Below, piece by piece: positions 1 to 10,800 of a DNA stretch of 42,218 nt (position 1 is the stretch's first letter; each line of letters opens with the position of its first letter). This DNA comes from Phycisphaerales bacterium. GTDB taxonomy: Bacteria > Planctomycetota > Phycisphaerae > Phycisphaerales > SM1A02. A program made the translations under genes and the position numbers. The stretch is taken from assembly GCA_028278245.1 (NCBI GenBank), contig JANQEQ010000106.1, forward strand, positions 1-42,218, written 5' to 3'. Under the pieces are notes generated by a model. It was not told where the DNA came from. It did no database searches and saw nothing but the letters and a program-made list of their open reading frames with translations.

Positions 1-1342
1 ATTCCTCACTTTCCTCCTCACTCGCCCCCCCACTCAGACTGAATGAACCTGTGTATTGATCGTTTCCGGCCAAATCTAGAATCACACGATTACCAAGTAG
101 AAGTTCGCTTGCTCGATAAACGTCGTTTCCGCCTGGATCGATGACACAGTGAAGCTGTGCCATATCGTAACTGTTTGGCTGATCTGATCCGACGACCAGC
201 CAGCCAACGTTCTCAATGTAATGTGCTGAAAATATCTCACCCTCAACATATTCCTCCAATTCCTCGGGAAGCGGATTCGTTTCAAGGTCAGTGAGATCCC
301 CAGCATCCATCTCCGTCAGCGACCCCAGCGTTTGCAGGGCATCAACCAGAGATTCATACTCCACCTTCATGGATAGACGGATCACTTCTATATGATCGTG
401 AGCACGATCACCGTTGATATAAAAAGTCTCGTGAGGTACGCGGAGAAATGCCAGACACTGCCTGGCTAGTGATTCGTTGACAGGAAGATCTGCAAACGCC
501 TTGTTTACATGCTCCTGCGCCTGTTGCAACGTGAGTCGTATACGTTCCACCAGGTTATCAGGTTGAGGTACTGTTACGTCGGCTTCTTCCTTGTCATCGG
601 ATGGGGTTAAATCCAGATTCTGTTTTACAAGAGTGATTGCGGTTTTCATTGGGTGATGTGGCACCTCCCGCATCGGATCAGTAATCAACGGCTGAAGTTC
701 CGGCAGACAAAATGGATTATCAAATGCAGCACGCACCCGGCTGAGGGAATGAAAGTCTTTTTCCTCTTCCTGCCACCGCTGGAACACACCGCGCAGGGTA
801 GAGAGATGCTCCTTCAGCTCGTGCTGCTGTACAGCATTGCCAAAGATATTGTCAGCTTCATCTGGATCGAGTAAATGCGGAGAAGTGAAATCGATGGTGA
901 CAGCATGCCCGCGATCTCGACCGATCGTGCCCGTCCACTCTTCTCGTGATGCCACAACCACCTCAAGTTGCTGAATCTCATCTTCAGTCTGAACTTCATC
1001 CGGAATCCACCCACCCCTCGTGGTTGCGCGCTGATATTGGATAACGATTGTCGATCCAGGTTCGGCATCACGAACATAATCACGGAACTGTTCCTTCTGC
1101 ATTGCCTGTCCATCGATAGAAACCAGGACGTCCGGCCGAGCCATATCAACCTTCGGGGCAGCGATACCAACGCCTTGTAGTGGTCCGGACAGGATCCAAC
1201 TAATGATGGTCTGGCCGCTGGGCAGATCACGAAGCGAAAGGCCGAGATAACCCTGCTGACTGAGCGGCACCTGTTCCGGCTGATGTGATTCCTCCGGCAC
1301 TTGAGCCACGAACATCATAAAAACCATTAACCATACACTCAT
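1..1342 (-). CDS. Secreted PDZ-like protein with GGND-type repeat, 5' part (runs off left edge)
   Basis: An open frame runs from an ATG at 1342 to the left edge without a stop, so about 447 codons are visible and the C-terminus is missing. GGAAGGA lies 6 bases before the ATG and a stop codon is in frame upstream, which fixes the start. The protein opens with a short hydrophobic signal-like stretch (MSVWLMVFMMFVAQ). It continues with a PDZ-like segment, roughly residues 30-110 (GYLGLSLRDL, GVGIAAPKVD, PDVLVSIDGQ). A mostly helical, acidic middle follows. Near the edge it enters a motif that looks like the start of a repeat: IDPGGNDVYR, then ILDLAGNDQYTG. I infer an exported protein with a PDZ module and a repeated Gly-Asn-Asp-x-Tyr region; no enzymatic function can be assigned. 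Confidence 0.8.
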   Translation of the reverse strand, partial: MSVWLMVFMMFVAQVPEESHQPEQVPLSQQGYLGLSLRDLPSGQTIISWILSGPLQGVGIAAPKVDMARPDVLVSIDGQAMQKEQFRDYVRDAEPGSTIVIQYQRATTRGGWIPDEVQTEDEIQQLEVVVASREEWTGTIGRDRGHAVTIDFTSPHLLDPDEADNIFGNAVQQHELKEHLSTLRGVFQRWQEEEKDFHSLSRVRAAFDNPFCLPELQPLITDPMREVPHHPMKTAITLVKQNLDLTPSDDKEEADVTVPQPDNLVERIRLTLQQAQEHVNKAFADLPVNESLARQCLAFLRVPHETFYINGDRAHDHIEVIRLSMKVEYESLVDALQTLGSLTEMDAGDLTDLETNPLPEELEEYVEGEIFSAHYIENVGWLVVGSDQPNSYDMAQLHCVIDPGGNDVYRASELLLGNRVILDLAGNDQYTGSFSLSGGASEEESEE

Positions 1343-1432
1343 GCCCAATCCTTCCGAATCAGTGCTGTACTATTCCGTGATTTCAGAGATATAGTGTACT
1401 CATCGCACTCGATCCTGCCTGAAGTAACACAC

Positions 1433-2278
1433 ATGACACACTGGTCAAATAAAAAGAAAAAATCAACTCCCACAGAGGAACATTCATATTCCGATGCATC
1501 GCGCGGCATACGTCTACAGAAAGTGCTTGCTGAAGCCGGTATCGGATCTCGCCGAGCCTGTGAAGAGATAATCAAATCAGGTGAGGTTAAAGTGAACGGA
1601 GAGATTGTTGATTCGCTTCCTGCGTGGGTCGATCCTCAACGCGATCAGATTTCTGTGCGCGGCAAGAACATCAAGAGAAATGAACCTCATGTGTATGTGA
1701 TGCTGTTCAAGCCGCGCGGTGTCGTGTGCAGTAATGACGATCCATCCGGGAGAGAACGTGCGATTGATCTGGTCAAGCACCCTTCTCGCGTCAGACTTTA
1801 TCCCGTGGGTCGACTGGATGTCGAAAGCTCCGGGCTGCTGCTCCTCACCAATGATGGAGAACTGGCCAACCGCATAACACATCCTCGCTATGGCATTCAT
1901 AAAATTTATGAAATTACCGTCTCTGGATCATTGGATGAGCCCGCAGTGAGGAAACTTGAGCGCGGCATATTTCTCAGTGACCATCGAACAAGTCATGGCC
2001 ACAAGCCCGGTCGTAAAACCGCTCAGTCCCGTCTTCACCTGCTCAAACAGGATCGGAATCGAACCCGGCTGCGCATGGAATTACGGGAAGGTCGGAATCG
2101 TCAAATCCGACGCATGATGGCTGATGTGGGACATCGAGTGAAGAAATTGCGTCGAATCCAGATGGGACCGCTTAAGCTGAAAAGTCTACGCCCCGGTCAG
2201 TGGCGCGAACTGCTCCCCCAGGAATTGCAGGCATTGCGTCGTGCTGCATTCCAGACATCTCAACCATCCAGGCCGTGA
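1433..2278 (+). CDS. rluB: RsuA/RluB-family rRNA pseudouridine synthase
   Basis: The enzyme isomerises a specific uridine in ribosomal RNA to pseudouridine. A lysine-rich N-terminus precedes an S4 RNA-binding domain (IRLQKVLAEAGIGSRRACEE, then GEVKVNGEIV). The catalytic domain follows, with the family motif YPVGRLDVESSGLLLLTNDG, whose aspartate in GRLD is the expected nucleophile. Further family segments are HKIYEITVSG and REGRNRQIRRM. The length fits bacterial RluB/RsuA. The frame is open from a GTG at 1394, but the ATG at 1433 has GAAG 8 bases upstream and gives a normal N-terminus, so I chose it. The gene converges on the RND pump gene with only 13 bases between the stops. RluB versus another RsuA-family member (RluE, RluF, RsuA) cannot be settled by eye. 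Confidence 0.9.
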   Translation: MTHWSNKKKKSTPTEEHSYSDASRGIRLQKVLAEAGIGSRRACEEIIKSGEVKVNGEIVDSLPAWVDPQRDQISVRGKNIKRNEPHVYVMLFKPRGVVCSNDDPSGRERAIDLVKHPSRVRLYPVGRLDVESSGLLLLTNDGELANRITHPRYGIHKIYEITVSGSLDEPAVRKLERGIFLSDHRTSHGHKPGRKTAQSRLHLLKQDRNRTRLRMELREGRNRQIRRMMADVGHRVKKLRRIQMGPLKLKSLRPGQWRELLPQELQALRRAAFQTSQPSRP

Positions 2279-2291
2279 TATCAACAACCGG

Positions 2292-5200
2292 TCAGGCTTT
2301 CCGACGAAACTTGCTCTGAATGTCATAGACCAGACTGAGCAACAGTGGAACCAGAAACAGCGTAAATACTGTCGATATCAGTAGACCTCCTACTACTACA
2401 CTACCTAAACCGCGGTAAAGCTCCGATCCGGAACCCGGCATCAGTACCAGTGGTAGCATTCCGCCAATCGATGTGAACGTACTCATAAAGATCGGGCGCA
2501 CCCGTGTTCTCACTGCTTCTGCGATTGCCCGGCGCGGTGTCATCTCCCCTTCAAATTCATCTTCCACATCTGCTTTACCTTCGAGGAAATTCATTGTTTG
2601 ATGCACAATGAGAATCGCATTGTTAACCACGACTCCGATCAGCAGCACAAAACCCAGCATGGTCAGCACATCGAGCATCTGCATGGGCATATAACGGCTC
2701 ATTGCCGTCCACATGAAAACAACAAAGAGTGCGGCAAAACCACCGAGAGTCGCCAGTGGAACACTGAACATAATAACGAGCGGCCTGAGAAAACTTTGAA
2801 ACAGGACACTGATCAGCAGGTAGACCACGAGCAGCGCCAACACCATGGAACTGCTGATCGTGCCAACCAGTGAACCATCACCAAGAAGAGCGGCACGAAC
2901 CGCCTGCAGCTTGCTGGCTGAACCAGCCATTTTGGTTTCAATCGATGGAGGAATCACACCAGCATCGCGATAACCTTCAATCATTGCTTCCAGTTGTTCC
3001 ACTGCTTCCTCAAGAGCGATCTCCGTCGATGGTGTAAGCATGAATGTCACAGCACGCTGACGTCCCACACGAGCAATTTCCTGAGGACTGCGTACGCGCG
3101 TGATTTCAGCTAATGAACTCAAAGGAACCACATGTCCAGTCGGTGTTGCAATGGGAATATCGCGTAAACCAGCCAGTGTTTTGGCTCCCACAACATCTTT
3201 TGAAACAACCTTCAAATCGATCGATTCACCTTTCAGATGATATTCGTCGATAATTGCACCATCTCCATTAGCCGCAACTGCTAAACCGATATCACTCGGG
3301 GTTAAACCTACTTCACTCAGGCGAACCAGATCGGGACGGATCTGTACTTCGGGGCCTGGAAGGTTGAAGTTACTCGGATCGGGCTGCACCTGGGCAAACA
3401 CCTCGGGATGAGAAAACAGATCCATTGCTAATACTGAAGCAGCATCAACAATCTCATCCAGGTCAGGACCGACAAGTTGTAATTTCACCGCCGATCCTGT
3501 AACTCCACCGAGCTGAAACAGAGGCATCTGAAATGCAAATGCGATGACACCGGGAAGAATTTCAGATCGTGCCGCATGATTCCACAAGCTGACCATATCA
3601 ACAGCCCGCTTCGGCTCATCGCAAATACCACCATGGAACATGATTCCCTCAAATGAAACCAGAAAATATTCGTTCACGCTTGGTGGGACAACCGGGGGAA
3701 GCGTGTATCCCCCCCAGGTGACTGGTGTGATCTCTGGCAAGTCTTCGACCGCATCGGCATACGCCGCGGGATCATCCTGTAGATCGCTCGCTTCCCAGTA
3801 AGGACGAACAATATCTTCGATGCGCTCTCCCATCGAACTCATCTTGGCCAGGTTATAACCCGGAGGGGCAAAGACCATACCAAAAGCAAAGTTACGGTTC
3901 CCCTGGGGAAGATAATCTGCAGGCGGCATCAACATAATACTGCCGATGATCGAGATCAGTGTAAGTACTGCAACGACGCAAAGGCGAATCCATAAATGGC
4001 CACACAGGAAGTAGATCATTCGGCCGAAAAAGCGAGCGAAGCGGTGATGCGATTGTTTTCCGTTGTTGTTTTTCCGTTGTCGTTTGAGTACCCGCGCCGA
4101 TGTGCAGGGGATCAAGGTTATGGACACAATCAGACTCAATCCGACTGCCGCACAGATGGCCAGAGCAATATCCCTGAACAGTTGACCCGCTTCCTCCTCA
4201 ACCATCAAAATGGGAATAAACACAGCAATGGTGGTGAGTGTTGAAGCAAGCACCGCCCCCCACACCTCCCGGGCACCGGCATACGCTGCTTCACGTGGGG
4301 TTTTACCCATTTCAATATGACGATAAATATTCTCCAAAACAACGATAGCGTTATCGACCACCATACCTACGGAAAATGCCATACCTGCAAGGCTGATCAC
4401 ATTGATGCTGCGTCCCATGGCTACCATGGCTACCACGGCCCCGATGACTGAAATCGGTATCGCCAGGGCAACGACACTCACACTGCGAATTGACCGGAGG
4501 AAAATGAGCAACACGATGATTGCCAGTGTTCCTCCGATCCAGATGTTGTTTTTAACGAGAGCCAGGGCATCATCGATGTATGTCGTCTGGTCATAAACCT
4601 GTTTGAGTACGAGCTTGCCATTGAGCTGAAGCTGCCTTGCCTGGGATTCCAGAATACCTCCCGGCGCATTAATATCATCGAGCGCATCACGTAAGCCCGC
4701 CATAACCTCCATCACGTTCGAGCCGATTTCACGTTCCACAGCCATGGCTAACACCGTCTTACCCTTGTGACGAACAAAGCTGTTTTGCTCCTTGTAGGTC
4801 TGTACAACTTCCGCCACATCGCGTAATAAAATGTTCCCTGCATCACGGTGTGCTATAACTGTTCGTCTGATCTCATCAAGCGTTTCATATTGGCTTACTG
4901 TCCGCAGGCGTATATCGAGTTTACCGTCTTCACGCTGACCGGCAGACACATTACGATTGGTATCCTGGATCGCACGTGCAAATTCCGTAGGACTGATTCC
5001 ATAATGTGCTAATCTTTCAGCATCAACACGGATTTGCAACTCTCGTTCGGTTCCTCCGTACACGTATGCCTGGGATATGCCTCCCACACGTTCCAGAATC
5101 GGCTCGATGCGATCGACAGCAAAGTCACGGAGTACTGTGACATCAAATTCCGGATCGGTTGTACTGAACACTATCCACGCAATGTAATCACGACTTTCTT

Positions 5201-5594
5201 CATCGGATGTGGCGATGACCGGTTCATCAACATTATCCGGATATTCAGGAACTTCACGCAGCTTATCACTGACCTCCCGCAATGCTTTGGTTTGATCGGT
5301 ACCAGTCTGAAATTGCAGACGAATACGACCCAGGCTCTGTTGAGATTTGCTGGTTATCTCTTCCAGATTGCTCAGTCCGATCAAGCGCTCTTCCTGCTTG
5401 TCGATCACATTCTGTTCAATCTCCTCCGGACTCGCTCCCTCCCAGAATGTGGTAACGGTGATAACAGTACTTTGAACATTCGGGGTGAGCTGAATCGGAA
5501 GACGGGATAATGAAATGATCCCGGCAAGGAGAATCAGAATCACACCTACGGTCACCGTAACCGGCTGCTGTATGGCTTGGCGAATCGGGTCCAT
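2292..5594 (-). CDS. RND multidrug efflux permease, AcrB/HAE1 type
   Basis: At 1100 residues this is an inner-membrane proton-driven exporter of the AcrB/MdtB type, expected to work as a trimer with the adaptor encoded just upstream. Visible parts are TM1 (residues about 10-32), the first porter domain beginning PNVQSTVITVTTFWEGASPEEIE, the TM4 motif GMVVDNAIVVLENIYRH, a second porter domain and a C-terminal membrane bundle containing GVVVNNAILIVHQ. Relative to AcrB, the first aspartate of the TM4 pair is kept, the second is Asn, and the TM10 lysine position is Asn. This pattern is known from many RND pumps, so proton coupling may use fewer acidic residues. GGAAGGA precedes the ATG, and only 3 bases separate it from the adaptor gene. 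No outer-membrane channel gene is adjacent. Substrate is unknown. Confidence 0.95.
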   Translation of the reverse strand: MDPIRQAIQQPVTVTVGVILILLAGIISLSRLPIQLTPNVQSTVITVTTFWEGASPEEIEQNVIDKQEERLIGLSNLEEITSKSQQSLGRIRLQFQTGTDQTKALREVSDKLREVPEYPDNVDEPVIATSDEESRDYIAWIVFSTTDPEFDVTVLRDFAVDRIEPILERVGGISQAYVYGGTERELQIRVDAERLAHYGISPTEFARAIQDTNRNVSAGQREDGKLDIRLRTVSQYETLDEIRRTVIAHRDAGNILLRDVAEVVQTYKEQNSFVRHKGKTVLAMAVEREIGSNVMEVMAGLRDALDDINAPGGILESQARQLQLNGKLVLKQVYDQTTYIDDALALVKNNIWIGGTLAIIVLLIFLRSIRSVSVVALAIPISVIGAVVAMVAMGRSINVISLAGMAFSVGMVVDNAIVVLENIYRHIEMGKTPREAAYAGAREVWGAVLASTLTTIAVFIPILMVEEEAGQLFRDIALAICAAVGLSLIVSITLIPCTSARVLKRQRKNNNGKQSHHRFARFFGRMIYFLCGHLWIRLCVVAVLTLISIIGSIMLMPPADYLPQGNRNFAFGMVFAPPGYNLAKMSSMGERIEDIVRPYWEASDLQDDPAAYADAVEDLPEITPVTWGGYTLPPVVPPSVNEYFLVSFEGIMFHGGICDEPKRAVDMVSLWNHAARSEILPGVIAFAFQMPLFQLGGVTGSAVKLQLVGPDLDEIVDAASVLAMDLFSHPEVFAQVQPDPSNFNLPGPEVQIRPDLVRLSEVGLTPSDIGLAVAANGDGAIIDEYHLKGESIDLKVVSKDVVGAKTLAGLRDIPIATPTGHVVPLSSLAEITRVRSPQEIARVGRQRAVTFMLTPSTEIALEEAVEQLEAMIEGYRDAGVIPPSIETKMAGSASKLQAVRAALLGDGSLVGTISSSMVLALLVVYLLISVLFQSFLRPLVIMFSVPLATLGGFAALFVVFMWTAMSRYMPMQMLDVLTMLGFVLLIGVVVNNAILIVHQTMNFLEGKADVEDEFEGEMTPRRAIAEAVRTRVRPIFMSTFTSIGGMLPLVLMPGSGSELYRGLGSVVVGGLLISTVFTLFLVPLLLSLVYDIQSKFRRKA

Positions 5595-5597
5595 CCG

Positions 5598-6848
5598 TTA
5601 TCCTTCCGTTAAATCATGAGATCCTGATGCGCCGTGAGATTCGACTTCCAATATTTCAGCAGGATTTGCCGCTGACTCATTGTTATCTGACATAAGCATC
5701 ACCGGCATGCTGGGAAAGAGCCGCTCGTTACCTTCGGTGATGACAAAGTCACCATCCTGCAGGGCTCCCGGCACGATTGCCACCGTATCCTTCAATTCGA
5801 AGGTGATTTCAATAGGCACAAACTCCGCCATTCGCATTCCATCAGGCCCCATTTCAGCAGCCACGTACACGTAGAAACCAGTCTGATTCAACATGATGGC
5901 ATCGCGAGGAACAGTGATGTATGAGCCACGTTGCCCGCTGGGTATCCATCCGCTCATCGACATGCCGGCAGCAAGCTTTTGATCAGGATCATCCAAAGGA
6001 ACAATGACCGAGAATGTCCTGGCCTTCGGATCCACTTCACGAACTACGCGATAATCAGTCGACTCGGTACGAATTCCGGCTGATTCAATTCCTAATAGAA
6101 CGCCAGCCCCCGGTTGCATGGTGGCTTGTGCATATTTTTGAGGCACATCGAGCCACGCTTCGTACGAGTCAACCGAAACCAATTCCAGTAATGAATCACC
6201 CACGCCAACCCACTGCCCGACTTCTGTGTTTTTTTGAATCACCATCCCGGTGAATGGGGCCGTGATCGTCATATCGCTCAATCGTGTTTCCAGCAGTTCA
6301 TACTGTGCTTGCAGAACTTCAAGCTCACGTTGGGACTGAAGAAGTCGAGCCGCATTGATTTCAACTTCCGATTCTGCATCACCCAGTTCCTTGGGATTGC
6401 CGGCTTTGCGCTGGGCCAATTCCTGTAGTAGTCGCAAATCGCGTTGGGCTTGATGCAGTTGGGCTGTTCTTTCAGCAATTGTTGCTTCGATGGATGTACG
6501 CTGAGCATCCAGTTGCTTCAATTGTAGAACCAGTCGACGATCATCAAGGTGGGCCAGCGTATCCCCCTGCTGAACCGTATCCCCCTCCATAACGGGCAAA
6601 GTCATAACCAAACCTGCCTCAATCGTGGCGATACTTGATCTCACAACTGCCTTGATATTTCCCGTGACTTTACGATATTCCGTAACATTTTCTATCCGTA
6701 CCTGCTCAGCATAAACCGGTGAGGGCGGCGGGCCTTCCATCCCGTCTTGAGCCGAGAGAGGGGTATTGATAATCATGAACAGAAAACAAGGCAAAATAGG
6801 CTGCATCCTGCTCAGGAAATGTTGCGGTCTTATGAAATCAGATCTCAT
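5598..6848 (-). CDS. RND efflux periplasmic adaptor (membrane fusion protein)
   Basis: A 416-residue HlyD/AcrA-type adaptor that would bridge the RND permease to an outer-membrane channel. The N-terminus is a signal peptide (hydrophobic PILPCFLFMIINTPLSAQ). It is followed by a first beta-barrel/lipoyl half (VTEYRKVTGNIKAVVRSSI, LPVMEGDTVQQGDTLAHLDD), a long alpha-helical hairpin at about residues 115-190 (QLDAQRTSIEATIAERTAQL), the second lipoyl half (ITAPFTGMVIQKNTEVGQWV) and a beta-barrel and membrane-proximal domain. AAGGA lies 8 bases before the ATG. It sits in an operon with the TetR gene upstream (16 bases) and the pump downstream (3 bases). No lipobox cysteine is evident, so it is probably soluble in the periplasm or anchored by an uncleaved N-terminus. 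Confidence 0.93.
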   Translation of the reverse strand: MRSDFIRPQHFLSRMQPILPCFLFMIINTPLSAQDGMEGPPPSPVYAEQVRIENVTEYRKVTGNIKAVVRSSIATIEAGLVMTLPVMEGDTVQQGDTLAHLDDRRLVLQLKQLDAQRTSIEATIAERTAQLHQAQRDLRLLQELAQRKAGNPKELGDAESEVEINAARLLQSQRELEVLQAQYELLETRLSDMTITAPFTGMVIQKNTEVGQWVGVGDSLLELVSVDSYEAWLDVPQKYAQATMQPGAGVLLGIESAGIRTESTDYRVVREVDPKARTFSVIVPLDDPDQKLAAGMSMSGWIPSGQRGSYITVPRDAIMLNQTGFYVYVAAEMGPDGMRMAEFVPIEITFELKDTVAIVPGALQDGDFVITEGNERLFPSMPVMLMSDNNESAANPAEILEVESHGASGSHDLTEG

Positions 6849-6864
6849 CGTAGAGTCCTTCTGT

Positions 6865-7569
6865 TTATGAATACGGTTGCTCCCGCAATCGAAGCAATGT
6901 TTGTGCGATTATTTCTGCCTCACAACCCAATCCCCGCAGTGTAAATTGGATAGTACGTGATGTAATATCTTCAACGAAACGTTGGTTCGTGAAATCTGCA
7001 TTATCGAGGCGCTCGATGAACGGCCGAAAGATTCGGTAGTGCAATAATTGTCCTAACAGCAGTTCCACGTCATGTGATCGTAGTGCTTCATCTGACTGAG
7101 GATTGAGGATAGTGAGCACTCTGTTCAGCAGATCGTAATGGGGTTTGAGGTAATCTTCTACAACTGCGTCAATAGCCTCGCTAGGCTGCAATGCTTCACG
7201 AATCATCAACGATCCGCAGGCATCCAGCGAAGCGGTTTCATGCATTCTCTGAAAAAAGTACTGTATGAACCGTGCAAGTTGCAATGCAGCCTCATCACGA
7301 TCCTGTGGCGTGTTGGCCAGGATCTGGGAGAAAACCTCCCCACCATGACACGACATTGCTCTCTGAACCGTGGCCAGATACAGATCGTGCTTTGAGCCGA
7401 AATGATATTTGATGGCCGCTATGTTCACTCCAGCTTGCTGCGCAATCTCCCTGATTCCAATGTCTGCGTAACCTCGCTGGCTGAATAACAGTTCTGCCGC
7501 ATCCAGTAGCGCAAGCCGGGTTGGGCTGGGATCAGGTGACATCGGGAAAGGGTAGTGACCCAATCGCAA
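6865..7569 (-). CDS. TetR/AcrR-family repressor of the RND operon (CecR-like)
   Basis: The N-terminal third is a classic TetR helix-turn-helix (RLALLDAAELLFSQRGYADIGIREIAQQAGVNIAAIKYHFGSKHDLY). The helical ligand domain has features resembling the CecR/YbiH C-terminal family (MIREALQPSEAIDAVVEDYLKPHYDLL). First gene of the minus-strand regulator-adaptor-pump operon, so it most likely represses its own operon until a toxic ligand binds. The longest frame starts at a TTG at 7569; an ATG nine codons later (about 7542, sequence MSPDPSPTR) is the likelier start, because the TTG lies inside a perfect palindrome that looks like the operator. The ligand is unknown. Confidence 0.92.
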   Translation of the reverse strand: MRLGHYPFPMSPDPSPTRLALLDAAELLFSQRGYADIGIREIAQQAGVNIAAIKYHFGSKHDLYLATVQRAMSCHGGEVFSQILANTPQDRDEAALQLARFIQYFFQRMHETASLDACGSLMIREALQPSEAIDAVVEDYLKPHYDLLNRVLTILNPQSDEALRSHDVELLLGQLLHYRIFRPFIERLDNADFTNQRFVEDITSRTIQFTLRGLGCEAEIIAQTLLRLREQPYS

Positions 7570-7590
7570 TCAATCAATCGTTTGATTGAT
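7569..7590. promoter_or_regulatory. Perfect palindrome, candidate TetR operator
   Basis: Arms ATCAATCAA and TTGATTGAT (9 bp each, perfect) are separated by TCGT. The 22-bp site lies about 25 bp upstream of the probable ATG of the TetR gene and between that gene and the divergent macroglobulin gene. Size, symmetry and position fit a TetR-family operator governing the RND operon; this is inference. Confidence 0.65.
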
Positions 7591-7837
7591 ATTTTCCAAG
7601 CATGTCCAGAATGCCGCAAATCCCATAATTTGTTTGTTACAAGTGACCTAGATGCGATATGAAGTATGGATTCTGGAGATTCTCTCGCCCAGTAGGGGAC
7701 TGTTTCGTAAGAAATTGCCGATCAGCACGTCATTCGACATGGAGAGCCTTGTCCCGTTCAATGCATGGAATCGGCAGCTTTGATGGGAATTTGCCTCTTG
7801 TGCTAACCACCAATCACCTTCACGGAGGATGCTTTCT

Positions 7838-10800
7838 ATGACCCGCCAATTCATCAACCTCGTGTTCCTGTCCCTGGTCATCATTTTACATTCGGGCGTA
7901 TGCACGGCATTATCCCACCAGTCGGACAAATCCGATCAGTTTGAGCAGATCAAATACAATGCCGAACGTGAGTATGTGCAAAGTTCCTACTCACGGGCGC
8001 ATGAACTTTATGAAAAGGCAGCTGATCTTTCTCTCAATGATGAGCAGCAAAGGTGGGTCCAATTCAGATTAGCAGATTCCGCCTGGCGATCTCAGGCTGC
8101 AACGGATACATCTGATTCGACGATCTTCGAAGAATCTTTGAAACAGCTTCAGATTCTCATCCGTGATGCAGTTCGACCGGATGAGCAGGATCAAATCTGG
8201 GCACTCGTCCATGAGTCAATTGGTGATTACTGGTGGAGCAGGCGGCAGTCACGAAACTGGTCGAGTGCCTGGCAGCATTACGAAAAAGCACTGGATTGGT
8301 ATGCCGGTTCGACTGAAATTGAGTCTGCACGTCGAGCCTACCTCGATATCGTTTGGCGTATTTCCAATCCATCCTGGCAAAGAGGATATGGTTCAATTTC
8401 CACGAACCTCCCGTTGGAGATTATTGAGAATGCAGACTCCATTGCTGTAACAACGGAAGACAAAGCTCATACGAAACTCCTTCTTGCCTACACACTCTAC
8501 CACCGTCAGAACGATTTCAATTCAATTCAACGGATCAAAGATGCGTTTCAATTTGTCATTGAGCATGGGAAATTATCTAAATGGTATGACGATGCCTTGT
8601 ATTCGTACGCTCAATGGCTCTGCAGGTACGGCCAGGTCATTGTTCATCCCAATGGACAATGGCAGTTTAAACCCGATTATGTTGAGGCGGTTCGTATCTA
8701 CCGTAAGATTATCACTGAATTTGAGAAGGGGGAAACGCAATACTTCGATAATGCCAAGCGCCAGATTGCGGAAATTGTAAATCCCGTAATAAATGTGAGT
8801 GTAAGCAATACATTTCTCCCCGGATCCGAAATTCAATATTACCTGCACTGGCGTAATGTCAATCAGATTGATTTTTCACTCCATAAGGTTGATCTTACAC
8901 GAGATGTTAACTTCTCCAGCAATGATAAATCGATTCACGAATGGATCGGATGTATAGATATATCCTCCACTCCCAGGGTCCAGTCGTGGAATGTGATAAC
9001 TGACGATGATGGAACTCATCAGCCCGGCAATGAGCAAATGCATCTTGATGATCCTCTGACTCCCGGAGCATACATCATTCTTGCATCAGCAGGTGGGAAA
9101 CAGTCTCGTGAGTTGGTCCTGGTGACTGACACATCTCTTGTTATCAAAACTGATCAGGATCAAATACTCGTGTACTGCTGTGATGCAGTGGATGGCTCAC
9201 CAAAACCCGATGTCCGTATCCGTGCCTGGAACTCTTATCACCATAGGCAACGTTCCCATTATTTTGATGCTGTTGCCCATACAGACGAGCAGGGATTATG
9301 TGTATTTGATCAGGATGATCTGAATTTCGATTTTAAGCACGGAAACAGAAACAGTATGGTTTTCGCCTCTGATGGTGAGCATCAGGCACTGGCTCAATTG
9401 GGTAGTTATTATTCCCGCAACGCAGAAGATTTCTGGCGTATCTACGCATATACAGATCGGCCGGCATATCGACCCGATGAGACAGTACGCTGGAAATTCA
9501 TTGCCCGGCAATACATCAATTCGACTTACTCCACCCCAGAAGGTGAAACGATTGAGTACACCATCACTGATCCACAGGGATCAAAAATCAAGACCGATAC
9601 TGTCAAACTCAATGGTTTTGGTAGTGCTTTTGGCGAGTTTGAGCTAGCTGCAGACTTTCCTCTCGGGGAATACAGAGTTTCCTTCGAGCGTAAAAGCAAT
9701 GGCAGACACATCGGGAATGCGACTCTCTTCCGACTGGAGGAATATAAGCTCCCCGAATTCAAAGTTTCAATCAACACACCGGAAGAAGACGGTAAGAAGA
9801 AAGCGTTTCGCCTGGGTGATGATGTTCAGGTCGATATCACCGCAGAATATTACTTTGGTGGCCCTGTTGTCAAAGCCAACGTCGAACTGCTGGTCTATCA
9901 GCGCCCATATTATCACTGGTGGCAACCCCCTCATAAATACCCCTGGTGTTATGAAGACACTCAACCGCATTGGCGACACTACGGCAATGAGCAGGTAATC
10001 AAGCGTGAAACACTGAAAACTGATGAAGAAGGAAACGCCACGCTCACCTTCGATACTCCCTTTGGTCACAACCAGGATCTCGAGTATCGCATCGAAGCTC
10101 GCGTCACTGATGCGTCACGTCGTGAGATCATCAGCTCCGATACCGTAAGGGTCACCAAACAACGCTATTATGTGTATGCTCATCCGAAACATCAGATCTA
10201 TCAGCCGAACGATAAGGTTGAAATAGACTTCAAGGCCCTTGATCCAAATCAGGAACCGGTGGAAGTAACCGGCCGAGTGATTGTTACGCGCCAGCAGTGG
10301 ACCGAAATCTGGATTGACCCGGAAGGTAATGAGATCCATGGTGAGATGCTCGAAAAGATTCGTCGGCAGCATTACTATTTCCCCCCGTCAGTACAACCTC
10401 CTCATCGACCCTGGCGTCAGAAAATACGTGGATATGTCTCTGAGGAGGTGCTCACCACACTGGTCTCAACGGACGAATTGGGTGAAGCATCACTGACGTT
10501 CACGCCGCAGCAGGAAGGGCATTACCTGATCGACTGGACCAGCGATGATCCAGGCGGGCCTCCCATCAAAGCGCAAACCTTCGCCTGGGTTGTGACGGAC
10601 TCCAGCACCGATATCGGGTATCGCCAGGGTAACCTCGAAATCATAGTCGATAAGGATACATTCCAGGCCGGGCAGACTGCGCCGGTAATGATTAGCACAC
10701 CAACCAACAATCGTTATGTTCTCTTCAGTATCGAGGGGAATGATCTTCACAGTTATCAACTCGTTCAAGTTGCAGGAACAGTGAAGCTCCTTCAGATTCC

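Noticed and set aside
2292..5594. Asn in place of the second TM4 aspartate and of the TM10 lysine of AcrB in the RND pump, as a sign of inactivation.
   Set aside because: The VVDNAIVV and VVNNAIL patterns are common among working HAE1-type pumps, so this is a subfamily trait.
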